This document shows, piece after piece, positions 39,904 through 48,517 of a stretch of 52,931 nt of DNA. The notes beneath the pieces were generated by a model. It saw nothing but the letters and a program-made list of their open reading frames with translations, searched no databases and was not told the origin of the DNA. This stretch comes from Akkermansia muciniphila. GTDB taxonomy: Bacteria > Verrucomicrobiota > Verrucomicrobiia > Limisphaerales > UBA9464. The position numbers and the translations under genes are program-made. Position 1 is the first letter of the stretch; each line of letters starts with the position of its first letter. Where the stretch lies: positions 1 through 52,931 of the forward strand of contig CAMCYJ010000019.1 of assembly GCA_945883815.1 (NCBI GenBank), read 5' to 3'.

Positions 39904-41160
39904 ATGTCCAAAATCCCTTCCGGTCATCCCGATGCCCTCGGCCCTGTTGCTCAGGGTCCTGCCACCACCCGTCGTCGTCCCGCCCGGACCGAAAAGGAGT
40001 CCTGGACCAAGCCGGGTGTCGCCTCGGTGGCGGCCCCATCCGAGAGCTTCACCTTCAAACTCAAGCCCCGTGAGATCGCGCGGCATTTGGACCGCTTCGT
40101 CATTGGGCAGAGCGAAGCCAAGAAGGTTCTCGGCGTGGCGTTGTGCGACCATTTCCAGCATGTGCGCATGACCCAGGAGGGTGTCGATGCCCCCTTTTAC
40201 CAGAAGCAAAATGTTATGCTTCTGGGCCCCACCGGCGTGGGAAAGACCCACCTGATCCGTTCGGCGGCCGAACTCATCGGCGTGCCCTTCGTGAAGGCCG
40301 ACGCCACCAAGTTCAGCGAGACGGGTTACGTCGGTGGTGATGTGGACGACCTGGTCCGTGATCTCCTCCGCCGGGCCGGAGGCAATGTGAAGCAGGCTGA
40401 GCACGGCATCATCTATCTCGATGAAGTGGACAAGCTGGCGACCCGCGGTGAGAGCGGCGGCCGGGATGTCTCCGGTCGGGGTGTGCAAACCAATTTGCTC
40501 AAGCTCATGGAAGATGGCGACGTTCCGGTCGTCTCGCCCAATGACATGAATGCCCAGATCCAGAACGCCATGACGGCGATGCGGGGCAATGGGTCCGGCC
40601 AACCCGAGACCATCAACACCCGTCACATCCTCTTCATCGTCAGCGGAGCATTCGCCGGCCTGGACCAGCGCATCCGCTCCCGGTTGCTGACGGCAGCAAC
40701 CAGCGGGTCACCGGATCCTCAATGGTCGGCATCCAAGGTGTCCCGGCTCAGCTCCGATGAACTCTTCGCCGAGGCCATGACCGGCGACTTCATCCAGTAT
40801 GGTTTGGAGCCCGAGTTTGTGGGTCGTCTACCGGTTCGCGTGGCGTGCCATGGGCTGGATGCCGACGACCTCTTCAATGTGCTCCGCCGGAGCGAAAGCA
40901 GCCTCATTCGCCAGTACGAGCGGGCCTTTGCCGCCTATGGCATCGAGGTGAGTTTCAACGATGCCGGCCTGAGAAGTCTGGCCCGATTGGCCGGTCAGGA
41001 AAACACCGGGGCCCGTGGCCTGATGACCGTGTGCGAGCGTGTGTTCCGCGATCTCAAGTTCGCCTTGCCGTCCAGCAAGGTCCGGCGGTTCGAGGTGACC
41101 CCCGAATTGGTGGCCGATCCGCGAGCGGCCCTGCGGCAGTTGCTCAAGGACGCTCGTTGA
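39904..41160 (+). CDS. ClpX-like AAA+ ATPase lacking zinc domain and IGF loop
   Basis: 418 residues from the ATG at 39904 (an upstream ATG at 39850 is less likely). The AAA+ core is ClpX-type: Walker A GPTGVGKT (108-115), pore loop GYVG (141-144), Walker B IIYLDEVDKLA (169-179), RDVSGRGVQTNLLKLMEDG, ILFIVSGAFAGLD, arginine finger EFVGRLP and sensor 2 NTGARGL. Three ClpX features are absent. The N-terminal four-Cys zinc domain is replaced by about 50 disordered-looking residues without CxxC. The RKH loop is replaced by MNAQIQNAMTAMRGNG. The ClpP-docking IGF loop region reads LLTAATSGSPDPQWSASK. No clpP gene is nearby. It probably unfolds proteins without ClpP or with another partner. Confidence 0.85.
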   Translation: MSKIPSGHPDALGPVAQGPATTRRRPARTEKESWTKPGVASVAAPSESFTFKLKPREIARHLDRFVIGQSEAKKVLGVALCDHFQHVRMTQEGVDAPFYQKQNVMLLGPTGVGKTHLIRSAAELIGVPFVKADATKFSETGYVGGDVDDLVRDLLRRAGGNVKQAEHGIIYLDEVDKLATRGESGGRDVSGRGVQTNLLKLMEDGDVPVVSPNDMNAQIQNAMTAMRGNGSGQPETINTRHILFIVSGAFAGLDQRIRSRLLTAATSGSPDPQWSASKVSRLSSDELFAEAMTGDFIQYGLEPEFVGRLPVRVACHGLDADDLFNVLRRSESSLIRQYERAFAAYGIEVSFNDAGLRSLARLAGQENTGARGLMTVCERVFRDLKFALPSSKVRRFEVTPELVADPRAALRQLLKDAR

Positions 41161-41178
41161 GCGACTGGGTGGGAGACA

Positions 41179-41355
41179 TCAACCTTCGATCTCGTCGGCA
41201 GCCCCGATGAGGCCGGCGAGGAGCCCTCCGCTCACGGTGGCGATGGCCCCGATGACGGAAAGGAAAACCGGCAGGTGGAAGTTGATCGCGATGGCCCAGA
41301 TGTGGCCACCGGCGATGGACAGTCCCAGACAGCCGAAGATGAGCAGCGTCTTCAT
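41179..41355 (-). CDS. Small membrane protein
   Basis: 58 residues from the ATG at 41355 (a frame extension to 41394 is possible). It has two hydrophobic helices: TLLIFGCLGLSIAGGHIWAI and VFLSVIGAIATVSGGLLAGL, with a short acidic end (AADEIEG). I recognise no family. It converges on the ClpX-like gene, 18 bases away. The open frame and the clean two-helix pattern support a real gene, but expression is not shown. Confidence 0.55.
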   Translation of the reverse strand: MKTLLIFGCLGLSIAGGHIWAIAINFHLPVFLSVIGAIATVSGGLLAGLIGAADEIEG

Positions 41356-41460
41356 ATGGCGGCAAACTACCGCCACTCCCCGGTTTGTCAGCAAGGGTTT
41401 ATGCCCTTCGGAATCGTGGGCTCGGCCGGAACGATTCAGTTGAATCGTTCCGTATAGGTT

Positions 41461-41964
41461 TCAACGGGCCCGCAGCGCTTGAACGGTGGCGACCTTGGAG
41501 ATGTACCACCGGCCCTCCCATTTTCGGAACCGCAGTTCGAATTCCTGGGCGGCCTGGCCATTTCGGGAACCTGTGTCGATGGCGGCCACCAATGTGGCCC
41601 TCGCCGAGGTCGGCATGCGATCGCTGATTTGGATCTCGCTGAGTCGGACCTTCAGTCCGGGGAATTGTTGAGTCATCCCCGCCGCGGCCGCCCGAACCTC
41701 ATCCACCCCGGTGAGATTTCCAGAGAGCCCGCCAAAGACATCCACCTGGATTTCCACATCCCGGGTCAGGCACTGGGTCAATTGACCCACCCGAGCCAGC
41801 AAAGCCAATCCATCGGCGGGTTTGCCTTCGGAGGAGATGGAAGCCCGGGCCTGCTCAAGCACCCGCCGGATGCGCTCCTCCTCGGAGGGCAGGATCCACC
41901 AGAGCGCCCCGATCGCCAGGGCGACCAGTACGCCGAGCAGGATCTTCCGAGGCACGGGAATCAT
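41461..41964 (-). CDS. Membrane-anchored SnoaL/NTF2-like domain protein
   Basis: 167 residues. The N-terminal membrane helix is VPRKILLGVLVALAIGALWWI; the rest is likely periplasmic. The later part has the strand pattern of a small NTF2/SnoaL-like fold (VEIQVDVFGGLSGNLTGVDEV, ARATLVAAIDTGS, AAQEFELRFRKWEGRWYISKV, each a strand or strand pair). The final FRKWEGRWYISKVATV is a frequent ending of such domains. The function is unknown. Its start overlaps the lepB stop by four bases (ATGA), so it is probably translated with lepB. Confidence 0.72.
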   Translation of the reverse strand: MIPVPRKILLGVLVALAIGALWWILPSEEERIRRVLEQARASISSEGKPADGLALLARVGQLTQCLTRDVEIQVDVFGGLSGNLTGVDEVRAAAAGMTQQFPGLKVRLSEIQISDRMPTSARATLVAAIDTGSRNGQAAQEFELRFRKWEGRWYISKVATVQALRAR

Positions 41965-42500
41965 GGGTTCATCAGACGGCCGACAATGCGGTTTTCATTC
42001 ACGATCCCAAAGTAGTGGTCGCCCTGGCGCATGGATCGGTTGTCGCCGATGACGTAGTGGTCGCCGTCTTGAAGTTGCACTTCCTCGACATTCCATCGAG
42101 CAGGGTTCTGGACCCCGTTGGTCGGAGGTAGGAGGTAGGGCTCCTCCAGCGGTTCACCGTTGATGAGCACCGTGCCTTGCACGATGCGCAATCGCTCCCC
42201 AGGGAGGGCAATCACCCGTTTGAGGAGGAGGACTTGTTTGCCTGCCTCCTGAATGCCAATCACGTCTCTGCGCTGGGGTGTTGCGAATCGGTAGGCCAAC
42301 TTGTTGAGAAAGCGCCGCTGACCGTCCCGGTAGGTGGGCTGCATGCTGATGCCCTGCACTCGGATGGGTTGGATGGACATCCGGAAACCGACGAAGACGA
42401 GCACCAGCGTGATGGCGAGTCGCACCAGTGTGGTCCGGGGGTTGCGACCAATGGCCATCACCTGCCACCACGGGACTGGGGTATCGATGAATTGGGACAT
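41961..42500 (-). CDS. lepB: Signal peptidase I
   Basis: 179 residues from the ATG at 42500; an in-frame extension to 42626 has no helix and is doubtful. It cleaves signal peptides at the outer face of the inner membrane. The membrane helix is near residues 26-42 (VRLAITLVLVFVGFRMS). The catalytic Ser52 is in GISMQPTY and the general-base Lys94 in LLLKRVIALPGE. The box E motif GDNRSMRQGDHYFGIV is present. It is a compact version with one helix. The next gene overlaps its stop. Confidence 0.93.
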   Translation of the reverse strand: MSQFIDTPVPWWQVMAIGRNPRTTLVRLAITLVLVFVGFRMSIQPIRVQGISMQPTYRDGQRRFLNKLAYRFATPQRRDVIGIQEAGKQVLLLKRVIALPGERLRIVQGTVLINGEPLEEPYLLPPTNGVQNPARWNVEEVQLQDGDHYVIGDNRSMRQGDHYFGIVNENRIVGRLMNP

Positions 42501-42625
42501 GCGGTGGATGGGGACCGATCCGGGAGCGGATGATCGGACCGCCCAAGGGTTTGTCGATGGAATCGGTAGGCCCGAAGTGGCCGTAAGGCAAGGATGGACC
42601 CATTGGTCGCGGGCCAGGCCCGCCA

Positions 42626-44107
42626 TCAGGCGAGTATCTCGCGAATGACGTGGCCTTCGACATTGGTCAGGCGTCGCTGCACTCCGTTGTGCTCAAAGGT
42701 CAGTCGTTCGTGGTCCAATCCGAGCAAGTGCAGCAGGGTGGCATTGAAATCGTACAGGGGATGGATGTCCTTCACGGCCGCCCGTCCCAGTTCATCGGTC
42801 ACGCCATGGCTGACTCCTTTGCGAATTCCGGCGCCGGTCATCCAACAGGTGAACCCGTCCGGATTGTGATCCCTTCCCTGAGCACCCTTCTGGAAAAACG
42901 GCATGCGTCCGAATTCGGTGCACCAGACCACGAGTGTGTTCTCCAAAAGACCTCGCTGCCTGAGGTCGCGGATGAGGGCCGCCGCGGGTTGATCGAGGAT
43001 GGACGCGTGGCGGTCGTACTGTTCCTTGAGCTTGTTGTGACCGTCCCAGTTGAGTTCGCCGCCGCTGGCGTAGGCCCCATTGAAGAGTTGCACAAACCGC
43101 ACGCCCCGCTCCACGAGCCGCCGTGCCAGGATGCAGTTGCGGGCGAAACCTGCCTTGATGGGATTGCCGGTGTCATCGGCTCCGTAGGCCCTCAGGATGT
43201 GCGCCGGCTCAGTGGACAAATCGCTGATCTCCGGAACGCTGAGCTGCATTCGCGCCGCCAACTCATAGCTGGCGATTCGGGCGGCGAGTTTTTCGTCACC
43301 GGGGTGTTGTTCGAGGTGGCGCTGGTTCAATTGCCCGAGCAGGCGTCGGGCGGCTTGATCGGCCTCGCGGGTGATTCCGGGAGCCGACAGGTGACGCACC
43401 GGATTTTGGGCGCTCCACGTCGTTCCTTGAAAGGTGGCCGGCAAGAAGCCGGAACCCCAGTTGTTCGATCCATTTTGCGGGACGCCGCGAGGGTCGAGCA
43501 GCGAGACGAAGGCCGGCAGGTCTTGATTGTCGGTGCCCAACGCGTAGCCAATCCACGACCCAACACTGGGGAACCCGTCGAGTGCGAAGCCTGTGGAGAG
43601 GAAGTTTTCGGCAGGCCCGTGGGTGTTGCTCTTGCTGGTGAGCGAATGAACGAAGGCGATGTCATCGGTCAATTCGGCCAGGTGCGGGATGAGGTCCGAA
43701 ACCATCTTGCCGGTTTGTCCGCGCGGTCGGAAGGCGTACTGAGGGCGGGCGAGATTTCCGGCGGGTCCCTGGAAGGTCACGGCCGGTCCGCCCGGCATGG
43801 GCTTGTCGTGCCAACGGTGGAGCTCGGGCTTGTAGTCCCAGGTTTCGAGTTGGCTGACCGCCCCGGCGCAAAAAATCACGATGACGTTCTGGGCCCTCGG
43901 GGAGAAGTGCGGCGGACGCGGACGGTTGGGGTGGGCCAGGTCGGCGAGGACAGCGCTTGCATCGGGTTGGGCCGCCAGAAGGCCCTCTCGACCGAGCAGG
44001 TGGGTCAGGGCGACCGAGCCCAGCGCGGTGGCACTGCGCCCCAGGAACCCCCGGCGGTCGAGCAGTCCATGTCCCTGGAAAGAAAGCGATTCGGCCCTGG
44101 GGTTCAT
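42626..44107 (-). CDS. DUF1501 domain protein, Tat-type signal
   Basis: 493 residues from the ATG at 44107; the frame continues to 44401 but lies inside the overlapping upstream gene. The N-terminus holds a twin-arginine motif ([10 protein letters not shown], Arg18-Arg19), so export by the Tat system is expected. The DUF1501 fold is related to sulfatase/alkaline-phosphatase-type enzymes: [54 protein letters not shown] and [17 protein letters not shown]. Family activity is not established. Its start overlaps the end of the DUF1549/DUF1553 gene by four bases (ATGA), a pairing that is very common in Planctomycetes and Verrucomicrobiota and suggests they act together. Confidence 0.92.
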   Translation of the reverse strand: MNPRAESLSFQGHGLLDRRGFLGRSATALGSVALTHLLGREGLLAAQPDASAVLADLAHPNRPRPPHFSPRAQNVIVIFCAGAVSQLETWDYKPELHRWHDKPMPGGPAVTFQGPAGNLARPQYAFRPRGQTGKMVSDLIPHLAELTDDIAFVHSLTSKSNTHGPAENFLSTGFALDGFPSVGSWIGYALGTDNQDLPAFVSLLDPRGVPQNGSNNWGSGFLPATFQGTTWSAQNPVRHLSAPGITREADQAARRLLGQLNQRHLEQHPGDEKLAARIASYELAARMQLSVPEISDLSTEPAHILRAYGADDTGNPIKAGFARNCILARRLVERGVRFVQLFNGAYASGGELNWDGHNKLKEQYDRHASILDQPAAALIRDLRQRGLLENTLVVWCTEFGRMPFFQKGAQGRDHNPDGFTCWMTGAGIRKGVSHGVTDELGRAAVKDIHPLYDFNATLLHLLGLDHERLTFEHNGVQRRLTNVEGHVIREILA

Positions 44108-46629
44108 GGAATGAAGAGGAATTCGTTGCTGTTGAGGAGGGCCCGGCACAGCACCTCGAGATCCTGTCCCCGTAAAGCCTTCAGGGCTTCTTGTTCTTCG
44201 GCCGGCGTGGCGAGGCGGGACAGGGTCAGCAGGAAGGCGCGTTGGACTTGGTCTTGCGGCAGGCTTCCGGCTTCCCCTCGCACCCGACGCGCCAAGGCGG
44301 ACGAGCGTTCCAGCGTGAAGCGGCTGTTCCAAAGATTCAGGGCTTGGATGGGGGTTGTCGATTCGCGCCGCCGTGACGTGCTCTGTCCGGCATCCGGGCA
44401 ATCGAAGGCTCCGAATACCGCCTCGGGTTCTCGGCGCACTTTATGCGCGTAAATCATGCGGCGCAGGCCGTCGGCCGGGAAGGACTCCACCGGTTTGAAT
44501 CCGCTGAGGCCCCCGCGTTGATCGAAGAGGTCGAAACCCCGGCCCCCGCGTTGTCGATTGAGTTCTCCGGCCACCGCAAGCATGGCATCGCGAATGGATT
44601 CAGAGCCTAGACGTCGTGGCGGGTAGCGCCAGAGGAGCCGAGCTTCGGCGTCCAGTGCCGCTGCGGCTTTTCGGTGGGCGGAAGACTGTCGGTAAGTGGC
44701 CGACAGCACGATCCACCGGTGCAAGTGCTTGGCGGATCCACCGTTCGCGATGAACTGGCGGGCCAGCCCGTCCAAAAGCCCTGGATGGGATGGCCGGCTG
44801 CCCGCGCGGCCGAAGTCGCTGGGTGTGTCCACCAGTCCGGTTCCGAAATGTCCCTGCCAAATCCGGTTGACCATGACCCGCGCGATCAAGGCCAGATTGG
44901 GTTGGGTTAGCCATCGGGCCAGAGCTTGTCGCCGCTCGGGCTCTGGTGCGTCGGCAGGCAGGCGCACCGTTCCCAAGACTTCCGGCACCGACGGCGTCAC
45001 CTCGGGCCCGGGCTGTTCGGGATCACCCCGGCGCAGCAAGTGGATGCGGTCGGGTTTGCGGAAGATTCCGGCAAAGGCCTGTTGTGAGGCCACGGTGCCG
45101 GCAATGGCGCGTTCGAGCCGGAGGCGTTCGTCGAGCAGCGCCTGGGCCTGTTGGCGGGATCGGGGATCCAATTCGGCGAGGGCGGCGGGCGGCAATTCCC
45201 ACTCGTCCGCCGTGGGATTTCGGCCCTCAAAGGGTTTCCGGTCACTGGCATCGGCCACCGCGATCCAATCGCCAGAGTCCGTTTCCACTTCGATGCGATA
45301 GGCCGTGGCCAAGCGATCGGAGAATTCTCCCTGCCGGTCGCGGGCCCAAGTCACCCGGTCGATGCGCTGCGGCTCAGGGAACTCCAAGACGACCCATCCG
45401 CGGCCCTTCTCGTGAGACATCCAGCTGTGGGAGTTGCCGTACTGTCCATCGTGGATGAAGCGCAGTTCGTGTCGGTTCTCCACGGTGGTGTCGCCGGAAG
45501 ATCGGACTCGGGTGCCCCGGCTCGCCAAGGCGACGTTTCGAGACTCCAGGTCCCAGACCTCCAACTCGTCGATGCACGGTTCCAGCGAATTAGTCTCCAA
45601 AATGGTGAAGCGGACCCGCCGTGTGCTGACCGCAGCAAAACGGTCGGTGTTCATCCGGGCTTTGACGGCCGCGCGCGTCGGCATTGCCTTGGAGGGAGGG
45701 TTTCCGGTGGCAGGACCGGGTCGGGCCAAGGGTTCCAGTTTCGACAAAGCGGCCACCACGGATGCCTTGCGCTCTTTCCACCGGCGGATGTCTTCGCGGC
45801 GGGCTTGGGATTCCGGGTCCGTCAGTTCCCGATCTCCGTATTCGACCCCGGCGAAGAAGGCCTGCATGCCGAAATAATCCCGGGAAGAAATCGGGTCGAA
45901 CTTGTGATCATGGCACCGCGCGCAGCCGATGCTCAGACCCAGGAAGCTCTGGGCGGTGTTGACGACGATTTCGTCGAGGGCGTCTTGTCGGGCCAGGCGC
46001 TTGGAAATGTCGTCGGCTCCGATCTGGCCCGGCAGAAGCACCGAGGCCGTGACCAGGAATCCCGTGGCGGCGTCGCGACCGTGCTGATCTCCAGCCAGTT
46101 GCTCCCGGATGAAATCGGGATAGGGCGTGTCGGCATTGAAGGCCCGGATCACATAGTCCCGATACGGCCAGGCATGGGGGCGTTCGGTGTTGACCTCGAA
46201 ACCATGGGTGTCGGCGTAGCGCACCACATCCAACCAATGTTGGCCCCAGCGCTCTCCGTAGGCCGGAGATTGCAAGAGCGACTCCACCACCCGCTCTGCG
46301 GCATCCGGGCGCGGATCTCGCTGGAAGGCCAGAGCTTCCTCCGGTGTCGGTGGAAGGCCGGTCAAGTCGAAGTGCACCCGGCGCAACCAGGCGATGCGGT
46401 CGGCTTCGGGTGACGGATCCAGACCGGCCCGTTCCAGCGCATCCAGAATCCACAAATCGGGAACGGTCCGGGCCCATCCGACGGCTTTCGGCCGAGGAGG
46501 TTCCGCCCGGCTCAGGGGTTCGAAGGCCCAGTGGGTGCCCGGGTTGTTCGTCGCTTCAGCCAACAACGCCGCAGCTCCCCAAAGCGCGGACGCGAGGTGA
46601 CGGATCCAGACTGGAATGAAGCGTCGCAT
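44104..46629 (-). CDS. DUF1549-DUF1553 (PSD1) domain protein, exported
   Basis: 841 residues from the ATG at 46629 (another ATG at 46641). The N-terminal [20 protein letters not shown] is a signal peptide. No PSCyt1 haem domain precedes DUF1549, unlike the 11758-14838 gene. DUF1549 shows [36 protein letters not shown] and [12 protein letters not shown] middle galactose-binding-like part ([32 protein letters not shown]) follows. DUF1553 has [20 protein letters not shown] and [17 protein letters not shown]. It is translated just before the DUF1501 gene. The function of this family pair in polymer use is inferred from genomic context in related phyla. Confidence 0.9.
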   Translation of the reverse strand: MRRFIPVWIRHLASALWGAAALLAEATNNPGTHWAFEPLSRAEPPRPKAVGWARTVPDLWILDALERAGLDPSPEADRIAWLRRVHFDLTGLPPTPEEALAFQRDPRPDAAERVVESLLQSPAYGERWGQHWLDVVRYADTHGFEVNTERPHAWPYRDYVIRAFNADTPYPDFIREQLAGDQHGRDAATGFLVTASVLLPGQIGADDISKRLARQDALDEIVVNTAQSFLGLSIGCARCHDHKFDPISSRDYFGMQAFFAGVEYGDRELTDPESQARREDIRRWKERKASVVAALSKLEPLARPGPATGNPPSKAMPTRAAVKARMNTDRFAAVSTRRVRFTILETNSLEPCIDELEVWDLESRNVALASRGTRVRSSGDTTVENRHELRFIHDGQYGNSHSWMSHEKGRGWVVLEFPEPQRIDRVTWARDRQGEFSDRLATAYRIEVETDSGDWIAVADASDRKPFEGRNPTADEWELPPAALAELDPRSRQQAQALLDERLRLERAIAGTVASQQAFAGIFRKPDRIHLLRRGDPEQPGPEVTPSVPEVLGTVRLPADAPEPERRQALARWLTQPNLALIARVMVNRIWQGHFGTGLVDTPSDFGRAGSRPSHPGLLDGLARQFIANGGSAKHLHRWIVLSATYRQSSAHRKAAAALDAEARLLWRYPPRRLGSESIRDAMLAVAGELNRQRGGRGFDLFDQRGGLSGFKPVESFPADGLRRMIYAHKVRREPEAVFGAFDCPDAGQSTSRRRESTTPIQALNLWNSRFTLERSSALARRVRGEAGSLPQDQVQRAFLLTLSRLATPAEEQEALKALRGQDLEVLCRALLNSNEFLFIP

Positions 46630-46706
46630 GCCAAAGGCCATTCGGGGAGATCAACAGACCCACAGCAGACCATCCTGCTTGCCGGGGTCAAGGGGTTGGC
46701 TATTCA

Positions 46707-46751
46707 GACTTTCTGCTGCCCCGACTTTCTGCTTGCCTCGGAACGGTTCCG
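46707..46751. promoter_or_regulatory. Direct repeats and a dyad upstream of the rhodanese gene
   Basis: GACTTTCTGCT-GCC occurs at 46707-46720 and again as GACTTTCTGCTTGCC at 46723-46737 (16-base offset). A perfect dyad CGGAAC-G-GTTCCG (46739-46751) follows, ending nine bases before the ATG at 46761. This is a plausible operator in a divergent intergenic region. No regulator is nearby. Confidence 0.4.
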
Positions 46752-46760
46752 GACGAACTT

Positions 46761-47159
46761 ATGAGAACTATGAAGAAAATCCTCGCACTCGCCGCCACTC
46801 TGTTCCTTTCCGCCTCCGTTTTCGCCGGGGAGTTCCCGGACATTAGCGTCAAGGAGGTCAAAGCCCTGGTGGCTTCCAAGAAGGCCGTGTTCATCGATGT
46901 GAACGGTTCGGAGTCCTACGCCAAGGCCCACGTCCCGGGCGCCCTGGATTTTGACGCCATCGAGAAGGACTTCGCCAAGTCGCTGCCGGCCGACAAGTCC
47001 TCGTTGATCGTCGCCTACTGCGGCGGCCCGCGTTGCAAGGCTTACAAGGCTGCCGCTGAGGCCGCTGAGAAGCTGGGCTACAAGAACGTGAAGCACATGT
47101 CCGCTGGCATCTCCGGATGGACCGCCGCCGGCGAGAAGACCGAGAAGGCCAAGCACTAA
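46761..47159 (+). CDS. Exported rhodanese-like domain protein
   Basis: 132 residues (a second ATG at 46770 would shorten it by three). The signal peptide MRTMKKILALAATLFLSASVFA ends before GEFPDI (written here in two parts: MRTMKKILALAATL and FLSASVFA). The rhodanese fold shows FIDVNGSESYAKAHVPGA with Asp46. The active-site loop is YCGGPRCKA with catalytic Cys87 and a second Cys92. The C-terminus is Lys-rich. Rhodanese-like proteins carry persulfide sulfur; this one would act in the periplasm. It stands alone on the plus strand between two minus-strand exported-protein gene groups. Confidence 0.9.
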   Translation: MRTMKKILALAATLFLSASVFAGEFPDISVKEVKALVASKKAVFIDVNGSESYAKAHVPGALDFDAIEKDFAKSLPADKSSLIVAYCGGPRCKAYKAAAEAAEKLGYKNVKHMSAGISGWTAAGEKTEKAKH

Positions 47160-47202
47160 TCGGCGCTCGTTCGACCCCTCACCCATCACCGGTCCACGGT
47201 CT

Positions 47203-48504
47203 TCAAACCGGCCCGACCGTCCCGTTGGGGAAACCGGGCACGGTCGCCCGGAGGATGGTTCGAATCACCGCGGCTTCGCTGTCACTCAAGTGGCGGGAAG
47301 CCGCGTTGCGTTTTTCGGGGCTGAGCGCGTGATCCAAATCCCGCAGGATGCGCCGGCGCAAATCGGCATCCAAACCCTCGAAGAACGGCGTGTGGATGAG
47401 GTAGCTGCAGCGAAAGCGCAGCAGTCGGGTCTGGAGGTCCAGGTCCTTGAGGGAATGGCCGTCGACCACTTTGCGGTTCCGGGCAAAGCCTTCCCGGAAG
47501 GCGGGATTCCCCGGGATGCCTGAGGCGGGAAGCGGGGCCTCTTGTGCGAAGAGCAGGTAGCTCAGCAGGTCGGCCAGTTCCGTCTCCAGATCTAGGGGCA
47601 GGGCTTGGGGTACGGAGCCGCCGTTCCGGTGGCGGAGTTCCCGGAATCGGTACTGGGCCCGGATCAATCGATTCACTCCGCCCACCTGATGTTCATGGAG
47701 CAGGTGGGCCAAGAGGTCGCTGGTGGCCACGGGATAGCGCTCGAAGGAGAAACGCGTACCCGGCTCCAAGGGCGTGGCACTGAGTTCGCCCTGATACAGC
47801 CGACCCATCCGGTTGCCCCAGTGTCCGTCGAAGCCACCCGTGCCGGTGACGTACCAACCGCCGAAGCGCTCGGCCAGAGGCTGGGTGTGTCCGGAATGGC
47901 CGGGATGGAAGGTGTCGAGGCTGCCGCCGCCGGGTCCGGGAGCCACGGATTTCACGGATAATCCGGGGACCTTGAGCGTGTCCTCATTGGCGTGGCAGTT
48001 CATGCAGCGCCGGGCCCGTTCGACCACCACCCGCGAGTCACTGCGGGGAATGTCGAAGATGTAGAAGACAGCCCCCAGCTCGGCATCAATCGTCGCCACC
48101 TCGATTTTCCCGCCGGGCACGTAGCCCAAATACAAATCGTCGCTGAAGTAGAGGGCCCGGGGATTGTCCGGGTTGATGAGGCTCAGTTGCAGGCTGGTGT
48201 TGGAGAAGACCAACAGTTGGGATGACTCCGGAATGTCCAGCGCTCGCAGCAGGCTTTTCAGAAAGGCCCGTTCGCTGGAGCGGTCCAGCGGCAGGCGGCC
48301 CGCGGCCAGTTCAGGAATGCGGCGGCTGAAACGATCGACGGGCGTTCGTTGGAAATAGCGGTGGGGCTCGGAGTCGAGATCGGGCTCCCACTCCGCCGCA
48401 CGCGCTGTCCCGATGAGGCCTATGATCCGAAGCAGCCCCATCAGCGTCAGGAGCTTCTGGGCCGCGGCGCCGACCGGCCGTTCCCGATGCAGTGTGCCCT
48501 TCAT
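47203..48504 (-). CDS. Exported mono-haem c-type protein of unknown function
   Basis: 433 residues from the ATG at 48504 (frame extends to 48540). There is an N-terminal signal-like segment LLTLMGLLRIIGLIGTARAA. One haem-binding motif, CMNCH (Cys167, Cys170, His171), sits in the sequence VVERARRCMNCHANEDT. Around it are VSVKSVAPGPGGG-like and GRLYQGELSATPL segments; the C-terminal third is helical and Arg-rich. I know no named family for it. A periplasmic electron-transfer or sensing role is possible. It lies 13 bases after the sulfatase stop on the same strand, so the two may be cotranscribed. Confidence 0.75.
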   Translation of the reverse strand: MKGTLHRERPVGAAAQKLLTLMGLLRIIGLIGTARAAEWEPDLDSEPHRYFQRTPVDRFSRRIPELAAGRLPLDRSSERAFLKSLLRALDIPESSQLLVFSNTSLQLSLINPDNPRALYFSDDLYLGYVPGGKIEVATIDAELGAVFYIFDIPRSDSRVVVERARRCMNCHANEDTLKVPGLSVKSVAPGPGGGSLDTFHPGHSGHTQPLAERFGGWYVTGTGGFDGHWGNRMGRLYQGELSATPLEPGTRFSFERYPVATSDLLAHLLHEHQVGGVNRLIRAQYRFRELRHRNGGSVPQALPLDLETELADLLSYLLFAQEAPLPASGIPGNPAFREGFARNRKVVDGHSLKDLDLQTRLLRFRCSYLIHTPFFEGLDADLRRRILRDLDHALSPEKRNAASRHLSDSEAAVIRTILRATVPGFPNGTVGPV

Positions 48505-48517
48505 GGAATCGAAGGTG

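Noticed and set aside
42650..44452. 600-residue plus-strand open frame
   Set aside because: It covers the DUF1501 gene in antisense. The minus-strand gene has a Tat signal and family motifs, so the plus frame is a shadow.
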